A DNA stretch of 64,000 nucleotides from Candidatus Paceibacterota bacterium (GTDB lineage: Bacteria > Actinomycetota > Actinomycetes > Nanopelagicales > Nanopelagicaceae), in NCBI GenBank assembly GCA_035530615.1, contig DATKUL010000002.1, positions 124,001-188,000 on the forward strand, written 5' to 3'. The notes under the pieces are model-generated. The model saw nothing but the letters and a program-made list of their open reading frames with translations. It was not told the DNA's origin and did not search any database. Position 1 is the stretch's first letter, and each line of letters opens with the position of its first letter. A program made the translations under genes and the position numbers. This document shows, piece by piece, positions 46,548 through 55,643 of this stretch.

Positions 46548-47597
46548 TCAGCTCGCTACTTTCACAAAGACCGGCATATCAAGTACTGAGACATCGACGG
46601 TTGCTCCGGCAATGAGACCGACGCTTTCCGAACTCGGCATCTGCGCAGTAATGCGTGTGCCATCAGCCAAGGTGATCATGAGGCGACATGATGCACCGAG
46701 AAAACTGGCAGAGAAAATTCTGGCGGTTCCTGTTTTATTAGCCTTCACTTGAATGCTCTCAGGGCGAACAAGGGCAATTCCTATGCCCGAGGTAATCGAA
46801 CCAGGAAGAACCTGAAGCGATCCACCGAGAATTTCGATTGATCCACCATTGACCTTTCCCTGCATGGGATTGGTCAGCCCAACGAATTCGGCAACGAAGG
46901 CGGTGCCGGGACGGTCATAGAGTTCGGCAGGGACTGCAATCTGTTCCAGTTGACCATTGCGCATAACTCCGACGCGGTCGGCAATGCTAAGTGCTTCCTC
47001 TTGATCGTGTGTCACAAAGAGTGTTGTGGTGCCAAGTTCCAACTGAATGCGGCGAATTTCCTCGCGCAATTGCGTGCGCACCTTTGCATCAAGGGCAGAT
47101 AGAGGTTCGTCGAGGAGTAGGACTTTGGGAGAGATTGCTAGAGCGCGAGCCAGTGCAACTCGCTGCTGCTGCCCACCGGAGAGTTGGTGGGGGTAGTGGT
47201 TTCTGTGCGTTGAAAGTCCGACAATTTCGAGAAGTTCGCTGGAGCGTTGCTTCCGTTTCTCGGCAGAAGTTTTATGCGCGCGCAATTTCAACCCGTATTC
47301 AACGTTCTCCCCAGCGGTCATATGGGGGAAGAGAGAATAAGCTTGAAAAACCATTCCCATGCCGCGCTTATTGGCATTTTGGAAAGTTACATCCTTGCCA
47401 TCGACGATCATCTGTCCGCGATCCAACTCTTGCAGACCAGCCAACGATCGAAGTGCCGTCGTCTTGCCACATCCCGATGGGCCAAGCAGTGCGACAAGTT
47501 CGCCTTGAGCAATATCAAGGCTTAACCCATCGAGGGCTTTAACTTTGCCAAAGTGCTTAGCAAGGTCAAGCAACTGTACGTACGGCGAAGAGCTCAA
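46548..47597 (-). CDS. ABC transporter ATP-binding protein (Fe3+/polyamine/PotA-type)
   Basis: 349 residues: Walker A LLGPSGCGKTTALRSLAG, signature LSGGQQQRVALARAL, Walker B VLLLDEPLSALDAKVR, and a C-terminal TOBE-like regulatory domain (about residues 270-345). It starts at TTG with AAGGA upstream. It is the last gene of the leftward operon binding protein-permease-permease-ATPase. It is not ModC: although molybdate genes are 12 kb away, it is coupled to another transporter. Confidence 0.88.
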   Translation of the reverse strand: MSSSPYVQLLDLAKHFGKVKALDGLSLDIAQGELVALLGPSGCGKTTALRSLAGLQELDRGQMIVDGKDVTFQNANKRGMGMVFQAYSLFPHMTAGENVEYGLKLRAHKTSAEKRKQRSSELLEIVGLSTHRNHYPHQLSGGQQQRVALARALAISPKVLLLDEPLSALDAKVRTQLREEIRRIQLELGTTTLFVTHDQEEALSIADRVGVMRNGQLEQIAVPAELYDRPGTAFVAEFVGLTNPMQGKVNGGSIEILGGSLQVLPGSITSGIGIALVRPESIQVKANKTGTARIFSASFLGASCRLMITLADGTRITAQMPSSESVGLIAGATVDVSVLDMPVFVKVAS

Positions 47598-47614
47598 CGT
47601 ATGGTTCCTTTCGG

Positions 47615-48409
47615 TCAGGCGAGGTCAACGTCGAGAACTGCGGCACGACGTTTAGTGGCAGGGACGAGTAAGAGCAAAATCAAGACGAAAATGATTGATG
47701 CAAGCGAAACAGAAACGGCTATATTCCCGCTCGTTCTACCAATTTGAGCAATCACCACCTGGAAGGTCTTGAAGTTGAGAATATTTGAAATTGTGAATTC
47801 ACCAAGGACCAATGCAATTGCAATGAACGAACCATTAATGATGCCCGTACGAATGGTCGGCATAATGACGCCAGAGATCATCCTAAAAGTTGATGCGCCC
47901 AATGTTTGCGCGGCTTCGGCAAGTGTATGAATGTCTACCGCGTCCAACGCCGCGGAAAGCGACCGATATGTATATGGCAAGATCAACATTGAATAGACAC
48001 CAGCGAGCGTAATGGGTGACTCAGATAAATTAATTGAAATCCAGCGGTAGAGGGGTGCGATTCCAACCACAATTACAATTGCCGGAATCGCCAAGGGAAG
48101 CAAGCAGAGTAATTCAAATGGTCTGATCAATTTTGGTAATTTCAATTGGATCCAGATGACGGTAGGCACGATCATAAAGAGGATCAGCATCATCACTATC
48201 CCGGCGGTAATCAAAGATCGTAGAACTGCTATGCCTAAATCGGGTTGGCTGGGGATAATTCTCCAGGCGCGCAGGTTTCTTCCGCTGTCTGCAATGGCAA
48301 AGGGCTTGGTTGAAAAGTCAAACATTGAATATAGAGGCACCATTAAATAGAGGCCAACAAAGCCGATGATGATTCGACGCCACGTTTGTAGTTTCCAGGT
48401 GCGCTTCAT
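47615..48409 (-). CDS. ABC transporter permease (PotC/FbpB-like)
   Basis: 264 residues from ATG 48409 (ATGA overlap with the upstream permease, GGGAGG 7 nt upstream); GTG 48424 is an alternative. Six hydrophobic segments; the EAA-type loop reads HTLAEAAQTLGASTFRMISGVIMPTIRTG. The C-terminal VPATKRRAAVLDVDLA is cytoplasmic. It forms a heterodimeric channel with the gene at 48406. It lies 17 nt before the ATPase gene. Confidence 0.88.
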   Translation of the reverse strand: MKRTWKLQTWRRIIIGFVGLYLMVPLYSMFDFSTKPFAIADSGRNLRAWRIIPSQPDLGIAVLRSLITAGIVMMLILFMIVPTVIWIQLKLPKLIRPFELLCLLPLAIPAIVIVVGIAPLYRWISINLSESPITLAGVYSMLILPYTYRSLSAALDAVDIHTLAEAAQTLGASTFRMISGVIMPTIRTGIINGSFIAIALVLGEFTISNILNFKTFQVVIAQIGRTSGNIAVSVSLASIIFVLILLLLVPATKRRAAVLDVDLA

Positions 48410-49323
48410 CGGTTCGCCTCCCACTTGGTTACGCGACGGCGGAGAAGTGCGTAGAGAGCCATGACGAATGTTACGAGCACAATCATAAAGAAGGAGAGCG
48501 CTTTCGCTTCTGCCGGGTTGGCGCCACCTACCTCGCTATTGAGCGAGGTGGCAATCTGAAGCGGAGTCAAGAAACTTGATAAATTTATGAGTGTTGCAGC
48601 AGTGGCATACGCGGAGAATGAATTAACAAAAAGTAACAGCGCGGCTCCTGCAAAGGAAGGCGTGAGCACAGGAATGCCAATTTTCGTCCAGTATTCGCGG
48701 GAATTGCCGCCCAGAGAGTCAGAGGCTTCTCTCCATTGGGGGCGCAGATTTTCGATTGTGGGGAGAAAGACCAAAATCATCAAGGGAATTTGGAAGAAGG
48801 TGTAGACGACAATGAGGCCATTTAACCCGTACAACCAGGCGGAGTCGGCCAAGAATGAGCCGGGCATAACTTTTAGGGCGAGGGTGGAAATAACGCCGTT
48901 AAAACCAAAGGTTGCCAGAAAAGCGAAGGTAAGCATGACGCCACCGAATTGAGCCAGTACTGAACTGAGGGCAACGGAGAAGCGGTAAAAGAAGCCCTTC
49001 TTCTTTCCGGTGATCAGAGCCCACGCGAACAATCCACCCAATATCGAACCGGCTAGGGCGGTCCACAATGAGAGGATAAGTGAATTCTTAAAAGCGTGAC
49101 GCGTGATACTTGAGTTGAATGCTTCCGTAAGGGCTGAAAGGCTAAATTTGTTTTCATTGTTTTTGAATGCGCCCAAAATGACGTTATACGTCGGATAAAG
49201 CAGAAATAAACCAGAAAAGATTAGGAAAGGCAGAACTCCCAGGTAGGCACTCTTGCTACGCCAACGCCGAGAGCCGGCGCTGCTAGTGGCAGAACCGGCT
49301 CTCGTATCAGTGACCTGAGTCAT
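48406..49323 (-). CDS. ABC transporter permease (PotB-like)
   Basis: 305 residues from ATG 49323, placed 17 nt after the binding-protein stop with GGAG about 13 nt upstream; an in-frame start at 49365 would overlap the binding protein. A 30-residue basic N-terminus precedes six hydrophobic segments, and the EAA loop reads QWREASDSLGGNSREYWTKIGIPVLTP. It pairs with the permease at 47615. Confidence 0.87.
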   Translation of the reverse strand: MTQVTDTRAGSATSSAGSRRWRSKSAYLGVLPFLIFSGLFLLYPTYNVILGAFKNNENKFSLSALTEAFNSSITRHAFKNSLILSLWTALAGSILGGLFAWALITGKKKGFFYRFSVALSSVLAQFGGVMLTFAFLATFGFNGVISTLALKVMPGSFLADSAWLYGLNGLIVVYTFFQIPLMILVFLPTIENLRPQWREASDSLGGNSREYWTKIGIPVLTPSFAGAALLLFVNSFSAYATAATLINLSSFLTPLQIATSLNSEVGGANPAEAKALSFFMIVLVTFVMALYALLRRRVTKWEANR

Positions 49324-49340
49324 TGGGCGACTATATCTCC

Positions 49341-50471
49341 TTAGCCACCAACCGCTGCTGGCCATGCTTTCTTAAGATATATGACTGCCGCACTGGCCTG
49401 ATCAGGTGTTGCCTTTGAGGCAGCAATCTTGCTCTTGCCGATTGCGGCAATTCCCTCAGCAGGCGCATGGTTGACCTTTAGCATCCATACCCATAATGCT
49501 GGGGTAGCTCCACCGATTGCGAAGGTCTTCGCGCCGATCTCGCCAAGTGTGTATTCCAACCAGAGGCGAGCACATGCTGGGTGCGGAGCCCAAGCAGAAA
49601 TTGCCAGGTTGTATGTCGAGCCAACCAGGGCTGGGGTGAACATCTTCCAGCTCTTTCCAGCTGCCGCCATCTGCTTCTGAACTCCAGCTTGAACATAGCC
49701 ATTGTCAATAACAACTGGGGTTTGACCCGAGGCAATGGTGGCTTCGGTTGGGTCGACGTTGATGAAGTTTCCGGCATCCTTCAATTTCTTGAAGAAGGCA
49801 ACACCTTTTGAGACATCATCGAAGGTTCCGCCGAGCGCCTTGTTGATCATGAATAAGCCATTGAGCGCGGTGGCTGACCCCGTTGGATCGCCGTTCAAGG
49901 CAACTTTGCCCTTGAACTTTGGAAGCAAGAGATCATCCAACTTCGTAATTGTCCCAAGTGATCCGTCGTACCCGATGGTCAACGTTCCGGTGTAGTCCGG
50001 GGTGAATTCGCCCGTTGGCGAAAGAGTTGATGCAAAAGATAGGTAATGCCACATCTTAACTTTGTATGGGGCGAAAGTGCCGGTGCCGGCATACTTATCT
50101 GCAACAGCGATACCGATGTCGAAAACGTCCGGTGAGCGGTTGGTGCCCTTGTTGGTATTTGCGGCATCAATCTCTTCCTGCGAAGAGCCTTCTGGGTTGG
50201 CTTCATCAATCTTCACGCCGTATGCCGCCTTGAAACCTGCAAGCATATCGCCCCAGTTGGCCCAGTAGTGAGGCAATGCGATGACGTTGAGCTGGCCTTC
50301 CTTTTGGCAGGCGGCGATCATGCCGTTTATTCCGCCATTGCCAACTGATAACTTTTTGACGGTGTTGTAATTCGCAGCGGCGGATGCCGTTGTGATGCTT
50401 AACGCAGGGAACGTGAGTGCGACAGCAAGTACTGCGCCCACCGATCCCCGAGTGAACTTCGAGAACGTCAC
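49341..50471 (-). CDS. ABC transporter substrate-binding protein (type-2 fold, PotD/AfuA-like)
   Basis: 376 residues from GTG 50471, chosen because AGGAGG lies 6 nt upstream; the ATG at 50486 would start within that site. A Sec signal (FTRGSVGAVLAVALTFPALSI, cleavage near ASAA) precedes a mature protein with EGQLNVIALPHYWANWGDMLAGFKAAYG, SPDVFDIGIAVADKYA and KGKVALNGDPTGSATALNGL, the ferric/polyamine binding-protein pattern. The ligand is unknown. It is divergent from a FadR-type regulator beside the formate genes, so a compound that yields one-carbon units is possible. Confidence 0.85.
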   Translation of the reverse strand: MTFSKFTRGSVGAVLAVALTFPALSITTASAAANYNTVKKLSVGNGGINGMIAACQKEGQLNVIALPHYWANWGDMLAGFKAAYGVKIDEANPEGSSQEEIDAANTNKGTNRSPDVFDIGIAVADKYAGTGTFAPYKVKMWHYLSFASTLSPTGEFTPDYTGTLTIGYDGSLGTITKLDDLLLPKFKGKVALNGDPTGSATALNGLFMINKALGGTFDDVSKGVAFFKKLKDAGNFINVDPTEATIASGQTPVVIDNGYVQAGVQKQMAAAGKSWKMFTPALVGSTYNLAISAWAPHPACARLWLEYTLGEIGAKTFAIGGATPALWVWMLKVNHAPAEGIAAIGKSKIAASKATPDQASAAVIYLKKAWPAAVGG

Positions 50472-50841
50472 TATATTCCTCCTCATTGGTTATGTTGTTT
50501 CGATCAATCCGTTCAGTACGGTACGCATATTGACTGCAGGCGAACGACTATTCGCACTGATAATGCGTATCGCGCTCCTTCTCTCGCCCGCGACCGACCC
50601 TGGGCAAGGCTTAGTTCGGCTAAACTTAGTCTTCGGAACATCGCTCGTCTAGGAAAAGTTGACCGACTTGATAACTATTGCATAACGGTCTAACCAAACT
50701 TCGTTGCTACGGGATCCAATGCACGAACCTTTAGTGGATTTCTTATGAATAGATGGCCACCATTTTGGGGGAGGGCTAACCCACTTTTAGGAAGACCTTC
50801 GAATTCGTAGAATCATGCTTCGTGTGCTGGGCAGACCTTCA

Positions 50842-50857
50842 GTTCAATTGATTGAAC
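50842..50857. promoter_or_regulatory. Perfect inverted repeat, candidate operator
   Basis: GTTCAAT-TG-ATTGAAC: 7-bp arms with a 2-nt spacer, near the middle of the long divergent intergenic region. No known consensus is matched; a transcription-factor site is the likeliest reading. Confidence 0.4.
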
Positions 50858-51133
50858 ATCAACCTGAGTGGGTGATGGGTAGTACATCGTGCGCTCGCGA
50901 ACATTCGTCTATGTAAGGCCGTGACCCCTAGGCAATCCAATCGGTGTGCCATGTGGGTGCCAGTACTTCACGTCATAGTGAGCAGTCCCGTCATCTATGA
51001 CACCTTCGTATTTCTCATGCGATCCAGAGTCCGGTCGGAGAGCAAGTCCATCAAGAAGTGCCAAGTACCCATTGATTTCAGCGATTTCTCAGAAATCACT
51101 CGCTCTTATGTATCTATCTGTTTGATACTGATA

Positions 51134-51139
51134 TATCAT
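51134..51139 (+). promoter_or_regulatory. -10 box of GntR gene, probable leaderless start
   Basis: TATCAT ends 7 nt before the GTG start at 51147, and no Shine-Dalgarno is present. The palindrome TGATATATCA (51129-51138) overlaps it, suggesting autoregulation. Confidence 0.45.
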
Positions 51140-51146
51140 CGCCTAC

Positions 51147-51824
51147 GTGAGCGTGACCTCCATCTCGACGGGTGCAAAGGGACCCAGCCAGCCTGGCGTA
51201 TCCCAATCGGAGGAGGCCTATAACCAGATTCGCGCCATGATCGTCTCGTTAGAGCTTGAGCCCGGTTCGCTGATCAATGAATCCGAACTTATGTCACGTT
51301 TGGGGTTCGGTCGTACTCCCATTCGGGAAGCGCTTCGAACGTTGGCAAGTGAGAAGTTGGTGGATGTCTATCCTCGTCGCGGAATGTTTGTCGCAAGCGT
51401 CGATGTTCAGAATCTTTCTGCGATTTCAGAAGTTCGTGCAGTGCTGGAAATCAAAGCGGCAAGTTTGGCAGCCGAGCGTTCGACACCACACGATAGGGCA
51501 ATCACGGTCGCATTAATTGCGGAGATTGACGCCATCAAAGGCAAGTTGAATATGACCAAGCTCATTCAATTGGACCAGCGTATTCATCGACACATTTATC
51601 AGTGCACCCACAATCAATTTCTTGAGACGACTCTTGAGCAGTATTACGGTCACGCACTTCGTATCTGGTTTCTTGCGCTAGACCGTGTAGACAATCTTTC
51701 AGAGGCAACGATCGAGCATCGTGCACTTCTTAAGGCGATCCGCGATCACGACTCAATCGCCGCAGCAAAGGCAATGCAAGATCACGTTGAAGGGTTTGAA
51801 GGCAATATTCGTCGCAATCTTTAA
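51147..51824 (+). CDS. GntR-family regulator, FadR/FCD subfamily
   Basis: 225 residues. The winged helix (about residues 20-85) contains YNQIRAMIVSLELEPGSLINESELMSRLGFGRTPIREALRTLASEKLVDVYPRRGMFV; the FCD domain carries LDQRIHRHIYQCTHNQFLE and EHRALLKAIRDHD with metal-binding histidines. It is the first gene of the formate cluster and divergent from the ABC transporter, so it probably controls both. The effector is presumably a small carboxylate. Confidence 0.88.
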   Translation: MSVTSISTGAKGPSQPGVSQSEEAYNQIRAMIVSLELEPGSLINESELMSRLGFGRTPIREALRTLASEKLVDVYPRRGMFVASVDVQNLSAISEVRAVLEIKAASLAAERSTPHDRAITVALIAEIDAIKGKLNMTKLIQLDQRIHRHIYQCTHNQFLETTLEQYYGHALRIWFLALDRVDNLSEATIEHRALLKAIRDHDSIAAAKAMQDHVEGFEGNIRRNL

Positions 51825-51860
51825 TACTTGAAGTCAACTGATAGAGAAAAGGATCGAGTC

Positions 51861-51959
51861 ATGAGCACGGTTCCAGTGAAGGCAAAGGCGGTTGTCATCG
51901 GCGACCTTCACCAAATTATTCCCGCACTCACTGCCGCAGTCAGAGCAAGCAAAAACTAA
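51861..51959 (+). CDS. Small ORF (32 aa) between GntR regulator and fhs
   Basis: ATG with AAAGGA 8-9 nt upstream, ending TAA 23 nt before the fhs GTG. The product starts [16 protein letters not shown] and ends RASKN; it has a hydrophobic centre and basic ends. I recognise no family. Tight spacing on both sides (36 and 23 nt) and a ribosome site support translation; it may be a real small protein or a leader ORF for fhs. Confidence 0.45.
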   Translation: MSTVPVKAKAVVIGDLHQIIPALTAAVRASKN

Positions 51960-51982
51960 CAAGAGATAAGAGGGCTATAAAA

Positions 51983-53647
51983 GTGTCAGATATTGAAATC
52001 GCACAGTCGGCCAGCATGAAACCAATTGCGGAGATTGGAGCGGTACTTGGAATCGATCCGGCACAGCTTGAGCCCTATGGGCACTACAAGGCGAAGGTGT
52101 CTCTCAAGTATTTGGACTCTCTTCCCAAGCGTGCAGATAGCAAATTGATTCTTGTGACCGCGATCAGTCCGACGCCAGCAGGGGAGGGAAAGACAACAAC
52201 CACCGTTGGGTTAGGCGATGCTCTCCGTCACATCGGCAAAGACGCCATGATCTGTCTGCGTGAGCCATCACTTGGACCTGTATTCGGAATGAAGGGCGGA
52301 GCAGCAGGAGGCGGCTACGCGCAGGTTGTTCCCATGGAAGATATCAATCTTCACTTCACGGGGGATTTCAACGCGATTGCGCTAGCCAACAACCTGCTTG
52401 CTGCCCTTTTGGACAATCACATTCACCACGGGAACGTATTGAATATTGATGTCAGACGGGTGACATGGAAGCGCGTTGTCGATATGAACGATCGTGCCCT
52501 TCGCGACATTGTGGTTTCACTCGGTGGAGTAGGAAATGGTTATCCGCGCCAGGATGGATTCGACATTGTGGTGGCATCCGAGATCATGGCCATCTTCTGC
52601 CTGGCTACTTCAATCGAGGATCTAAAGGAGCGAATCGGCAAAATCGTGGTGGCATACAGCCGCGACAAGAAACCAATTCTGGCAAGTGATCTCAATGCCC
52701 AAGGGGCGATGACGGTCATTCTTAAGGATGCATTCCAGCCAAACCTGGTACAGACTCTCGAGAACACGCCAGCATTCGTTCACGGAGGGCCCTTTGCAAA
52801 TATCGCTCACGGCTGCAACTCAGTTGTTGCCACAACCTCTGCTCTCAAGCTCGCAGATTATGTGATCACCGAGGCTGGATTTGGCGCTGATCTCGGGGCT
52901 GAGAAGTTCATAGATATCAAGTGCCGCAAATCCGGACTTCGTCCATCGGCCTGCGTTCTAGTGGCAACCATTCGCGCGCTTAAATACCATGGTGGTGCTG
53001 ACCTCAAGACAATTACTGAAGAGAATCTAGCGGCACTTGATGCTGGCATTGTTAACTTGGAGAAGCATGTATCCAACATTAAGGATGTCTACGGAATGCC
53101 GGTTGTAGTTTCGATCAACCACTTCACAAGTGATACTGAGGCTGAAGTTCAACTCCTCCGGAAGAGAGTCGAAGCGATCGGCGTGAGAATTGTTCTGGCA
53201 ACTCACTGGGCCGATGGCGGTAAAGGCGCAACAGATCTAGCACAGGCAGTTGTAGAACTTTGCGACGAGAAGAGCGAAGTCACCTTCGTTTACCCAAATG
53301 AGGCAACTCTCTGGGAGAAAGTAAATGCCGTTGCAACCCGTGTGTATGGTGCATCAGAAGTCACTGCAGATTCAAAGGTTCGATCCAAAATTAAGGAATT
53401 GCAGGAATCTGGATATGGTCATTTCCCAATCTGCGTTGCCAAGACCCAGTATTCATTCTCTACTGATGCAGCATTGCGCGGCGCACCGAAGGGTCATTCA
53501 ATCAACATCCGAGAGGTGCGGCTTTCTGCGGGGGCTGAATTTATTGTGATGGTATGTGGCGAAATTATGACAATGCCCGGTCTGCCGAAGGTTCCATCGA
53601 GTGAGCGCATTGACTATGTCGACGGAAAAGTGGTGGGGTTGTTCTAA
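51983..53647 (+). CDS. fhs: Formate-tetrahydrofolate ligase
   Basis: 554 residues, starting at GTG. It makes 10-formyl-THF from formate, THF and ATP. The P-loop [15 protein letters not shown] is followed by [37 protein letters not shown], the family's hallmark block, and [19 protein letters not shown]. It overlaps the first formate dehydrogenase gene by one base, so formate assimilation and oxidation are encoded in one operon. Confidence 0.97.
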   Translation: MSDIEIAQSASMKPIAEIGAVLGIDPAQLEPYGHYKAKVSLKYLDSLPKRADSKLILVTAISPTPAGEGKTTTTVGLGDALRHIGKDAMICLREPSLGPVFGMKGGAAGGGYAQVVPMEDINLHFTGDFNAIALANNLLAALLDNHIHHGNVLNIDVRRVTWKRVVDMNDRALRDIVVSLGGVGNGYPRQDGFDIVVASEIMAIFCLATSIEDLKERIGKIVVAYSRDKKPILASDLNAQGAMTVILKDAFQPNLVQTLENTPAFVHGGPFANIAHGCNSVVATTSALKLADYVITEAGFGADLGAEKFIDIKCRKSGLRPSACVLVATIRALKYHGGADLKTITEENLAALDAGIVNLEKHVSNIKDVYGMPVVVSINHFTSDTEAEVQLLRKRVEAIGVRIVLATHWADGGKGATDLAQAVVELCDEKSEVTFVYPNEATLWEKVNAVATRVYGASEVTADSKVRSKIKELQESGYGHFPICVAKTQYSFSTDAALRGAPKGHSINIREVRLSAGAEFIVMVCGEIMTMPGLPKVPSSERIDYVDGKVVGLF

Positions 53648-54093
53648 TGACATTCACGCCTTGGTCAAAGGAGTCGGCATCGACCGTTCTGGATACCACC
53701 CGCCGCGAGCCAGGACCGGTCCTGATTTCCTTGCAAGCACTACAAGCGAAGTTCGGTTATGTCCATGCCGAGGCGGTTTCCCTGGTGGCCGAGGCGTGCA
53801 ATGTTTCCCGCGCAGATGTACATGGAGTGCTTACCTATTATCACGACCTGCGACGAACACCTCCACCAGAAAATATCGTGAGTATTTGCGGCGCCGAGGC
53901 TTGCCAGTCTGTGGGTGCGCGAGAACTTATCAAGGACGCCAAGAAATCACTCCCACGTGAGGTTGAGATCAGAGAGGTCTTCTGCTTTGGAAACTGCGCT
54001 TTAGGTCCTGCGGCCAGCGTCAATGGCAAACTCATTGGTCGTGCGCGTGTGGAGGATCTTCTTGCGAATCTGCAGGCGAGTGATAAAAAATGA
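53647..54093 (+). CDS. fdsG: NAD-dependent formate dehydrogenase gamma subunit (NuoE-like)
   Basis: 148 residues of the 24-kDa/NuoE family. An N-terminal helical part (REPGPVLISLQALQAKFGYV) is followed by a thioredoxin-like [2Fe-2S] domain with ligands Cys81, Cys86, Cys113 and Cys117. It passes electrons between the beta-subunit FMN and the alpha-subunit clusters in the soluble FdsGBA complex. TAATG overlap with fhs and ATGA overlap with the next gene. Confidence 0.92.
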   Translation: MTFTPWSKESASTVLDTTRREPGPVLISLQALQAKFGYVHAEAVSLVAEACNVSRADVHGVLTYYHDLRRTPPPENIVSICGAEACQSVGARELIKDAKKSLPREVEIREVFCFGNCALGPAASVNGKLIGRARVEDLLANLQASDKK

Positions 54094-55643
54094 GCCAAGC
54101 ACGCATCTTTGTACCTAGAGACTCAGCCGCTCGGTCAGTCGGCGCTGATGAAGTCGCGGAAGCGATTGAACGCGAATCGATCAAGCGGGGAATTGCAATC
54201 ACGATCGTGCGCAACGGGTCACGTGGGGCTCTCTGGCTAGAACCATTGGTAGAAGTCGAAACAAGTGAAGGGCGGGTGGCTTATGGTCCCGTCCAAGTCG
54301 TGGATGTTCCGTCTCTCTTTGATGCCGGATTTCAGTTGGGTCACCAACACTTGCTTTCGCACGGACTTACCGCGGACATTGCCTGGCTGGCACGGCAGGA
54401 TCGCTTTACTTTTGAGCGAGTCGGTGTCGTCGACCCATTATCAATAGCCGATTACCAAGATCACGGCGGACTCGTTGGTTTAAGAAGAGCACTTGAGATG
54501 GATTCAGACACAATCGTGGCTGAGGTGACAGACTCGGGATTGCGCGGTCGCGGTGGCGCAGGTTTCCCCGCTGGAATTAAATGGAGAACCGTGCTCGCAA
54601 CTCCCGATGAGCAGAAATTTGTTTGTTGCAATGCAGATGAGGGAGATAGCGGAACATTCGCCGACCGCATGTTGATGGAGGGCGATCCTTTTACTCTCCT
54701 TGAAGGTATGACAATTGCGGCGGTTGCAGTGGGGGCGACTGAAGGAGTTATTTATATTCGCTCCGAGTATCCAGATGCAATTGCGACGATGCACCAAGCC
54801 ATTGAAATTGCCCGAGAGTTTGGATGGTTGGGTGCAAGCGTCTTAGGAAGTACTCACGCATTTGATATCCGGGTACGCACTGGCGGCGGGTCTTATGTCT
54901 GCGGTGAAGAGACTGCGATGCTGGAAAGTATTGAGGGAAAACGGGGAGTGGTCCGTTCTAAACCACCTCTTCCCGCAATTCAGGGCCTCTTTGGAAAACC
55001 AACCGTTATCAATAACGTTCTCACTCTTGCCACTGTGCCATCGATTCTTGCAAAGGGTGCCGCCGCGTACTCTGGAAGAGGTGTAGGTCGCTCGATCGGT
55101 ACTCAAGTTTTCCAGCTCGCCGGAAATATCGCACAAGGTGGAATTGTCGAAATTGCCTTTGGTGTCACTCTAGAGACCTTGGTCAACGATTTCGGGGGCG
55201 GGACACTAAGCAAGCGCCCAGTGAGAGCTGTGCAAATTGGTGGCCCGCTCGGCGCCTATTTACCCGTCTCGGCCTTCGACGTTTCCATGGATTACGAGTC
55301 ACTGATCGCTGCAGGTGGAATGTTGGGCCACGGTGGGATTGTGATCTTTGACGAGAGCGTCGACATGGCGGTGCAGGCGAAATTCGCGATGGAGTTCTGC
55401 GCCATTGAGTCATGCGGCAAATGCACACCATGTCGGCTCGGTTCTGTGCGTGGAGCTGAGACCATTGCGAAGATGATGCGAGGGGAGGATTTCCAAGGCA
55501 GTAAGAAGCTCCTCCTGGATCTGTGCGAAGTGATGACGGATGGCTCGCTCTGTGCGATGGGCGGGCTTACACCGTTACCCGTAAGGAGCGCGATGCTACA
55601 TTTTGAGGAAGACTTCGCAGTACGGAGAGAGGTCAAACAATGA
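54090..55643 (+). CDS. fdsB: NAD-dependent formate dehydrogenase beta subunit (NuoF-like, FMN/NAD site)
   Basis: 517 residues. The N-terminal thioredoxin-like domain (about 1-110) lacks cluster cysteines, as in FdsB. The NADH/FMN domain contains GLRGRGGAGFPAGIKW (about 151-166) and CCNADEGDSGTFADR; the 4Fe-4S (N3-like) ligands lie in ESCGKCTPCRLGS (Cys442, 445, 448) with a later Cys. It reduces NAD+ with electrons from formate. Overlaps both neighbours by ATGA. Confidence 0.93.
   Translation: MSQARIFVPRDSAARSVGADEVAEAIERESIKRGIAITIVRNGSRGALWLEPLVEVETSEGRVAYGPVQVVDVPSLFDAGFQLGHQHLLSHGLTADIAWLARQDRFTFERVGVVDPLSIADYQDHGGLVGLRRALEMDSDTIVAEVTDSGLRGRGGAGFPAGIKWRTVLATPDEQKFVCCNADEGDSGTFADRMLMEGDPFTLLEGMTIAAVAVGATEGVIYIRSEYPDAIATMHQAIEIAREFGWLGASVLGSTHAFDIRVRTGGGSYVCGEETAMLESIEGKRGVVRSKPPLPAIQGLFGKPTVINNVLTLATVPSILAKGAAAYSGRGVGRSIGTQVFQLAGNIAQGGIVEIAFGVTLETLVNDFGGGTLSKRPVRAVQIGGPLGAYLPVSAFDVSMDYESLIAAGGMLGHGGIVIFDESVDMAVQAKFAMEFCAIESCGKCTPCRLGSVRGAETIAKMMRGEDFQGSKKLLLDLCEVMTDGSLCAMGGLTPLPVRSAMLHFEEDFAVRREVKQ

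Larger units (their letters stand above)
50472..51146. other. Long divergent intergenic region between ABC operon and GntR regulator
   Basis: About 675 nt without a convincing gene on either strand; short ORFs here lack ribosome sites and family similarity. Candidate sites are GGTCTAACC (50687-50695, matching the GntR core GT-n3-AC), the inverted repeat at 50842-50857, and the palindrome TGATATATCA (51129-51138) overlapping the regulator's -10 box. The length is unusual for so compact a genome. Confidence 0.5.

Noticed and set aside
46548-47597. ModC for the molybdate transporter
   Set aside because: The gene is co-directional and tightly spaced with its own permeases and binding protein 12 kb from modAB.
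50921-51223. A 100-codon rightward ORF upstream of the GntR gene
   Set aside because: It overlaps the regulator in another frame, has no ribosome site and an unlike composition; no family resemblance.
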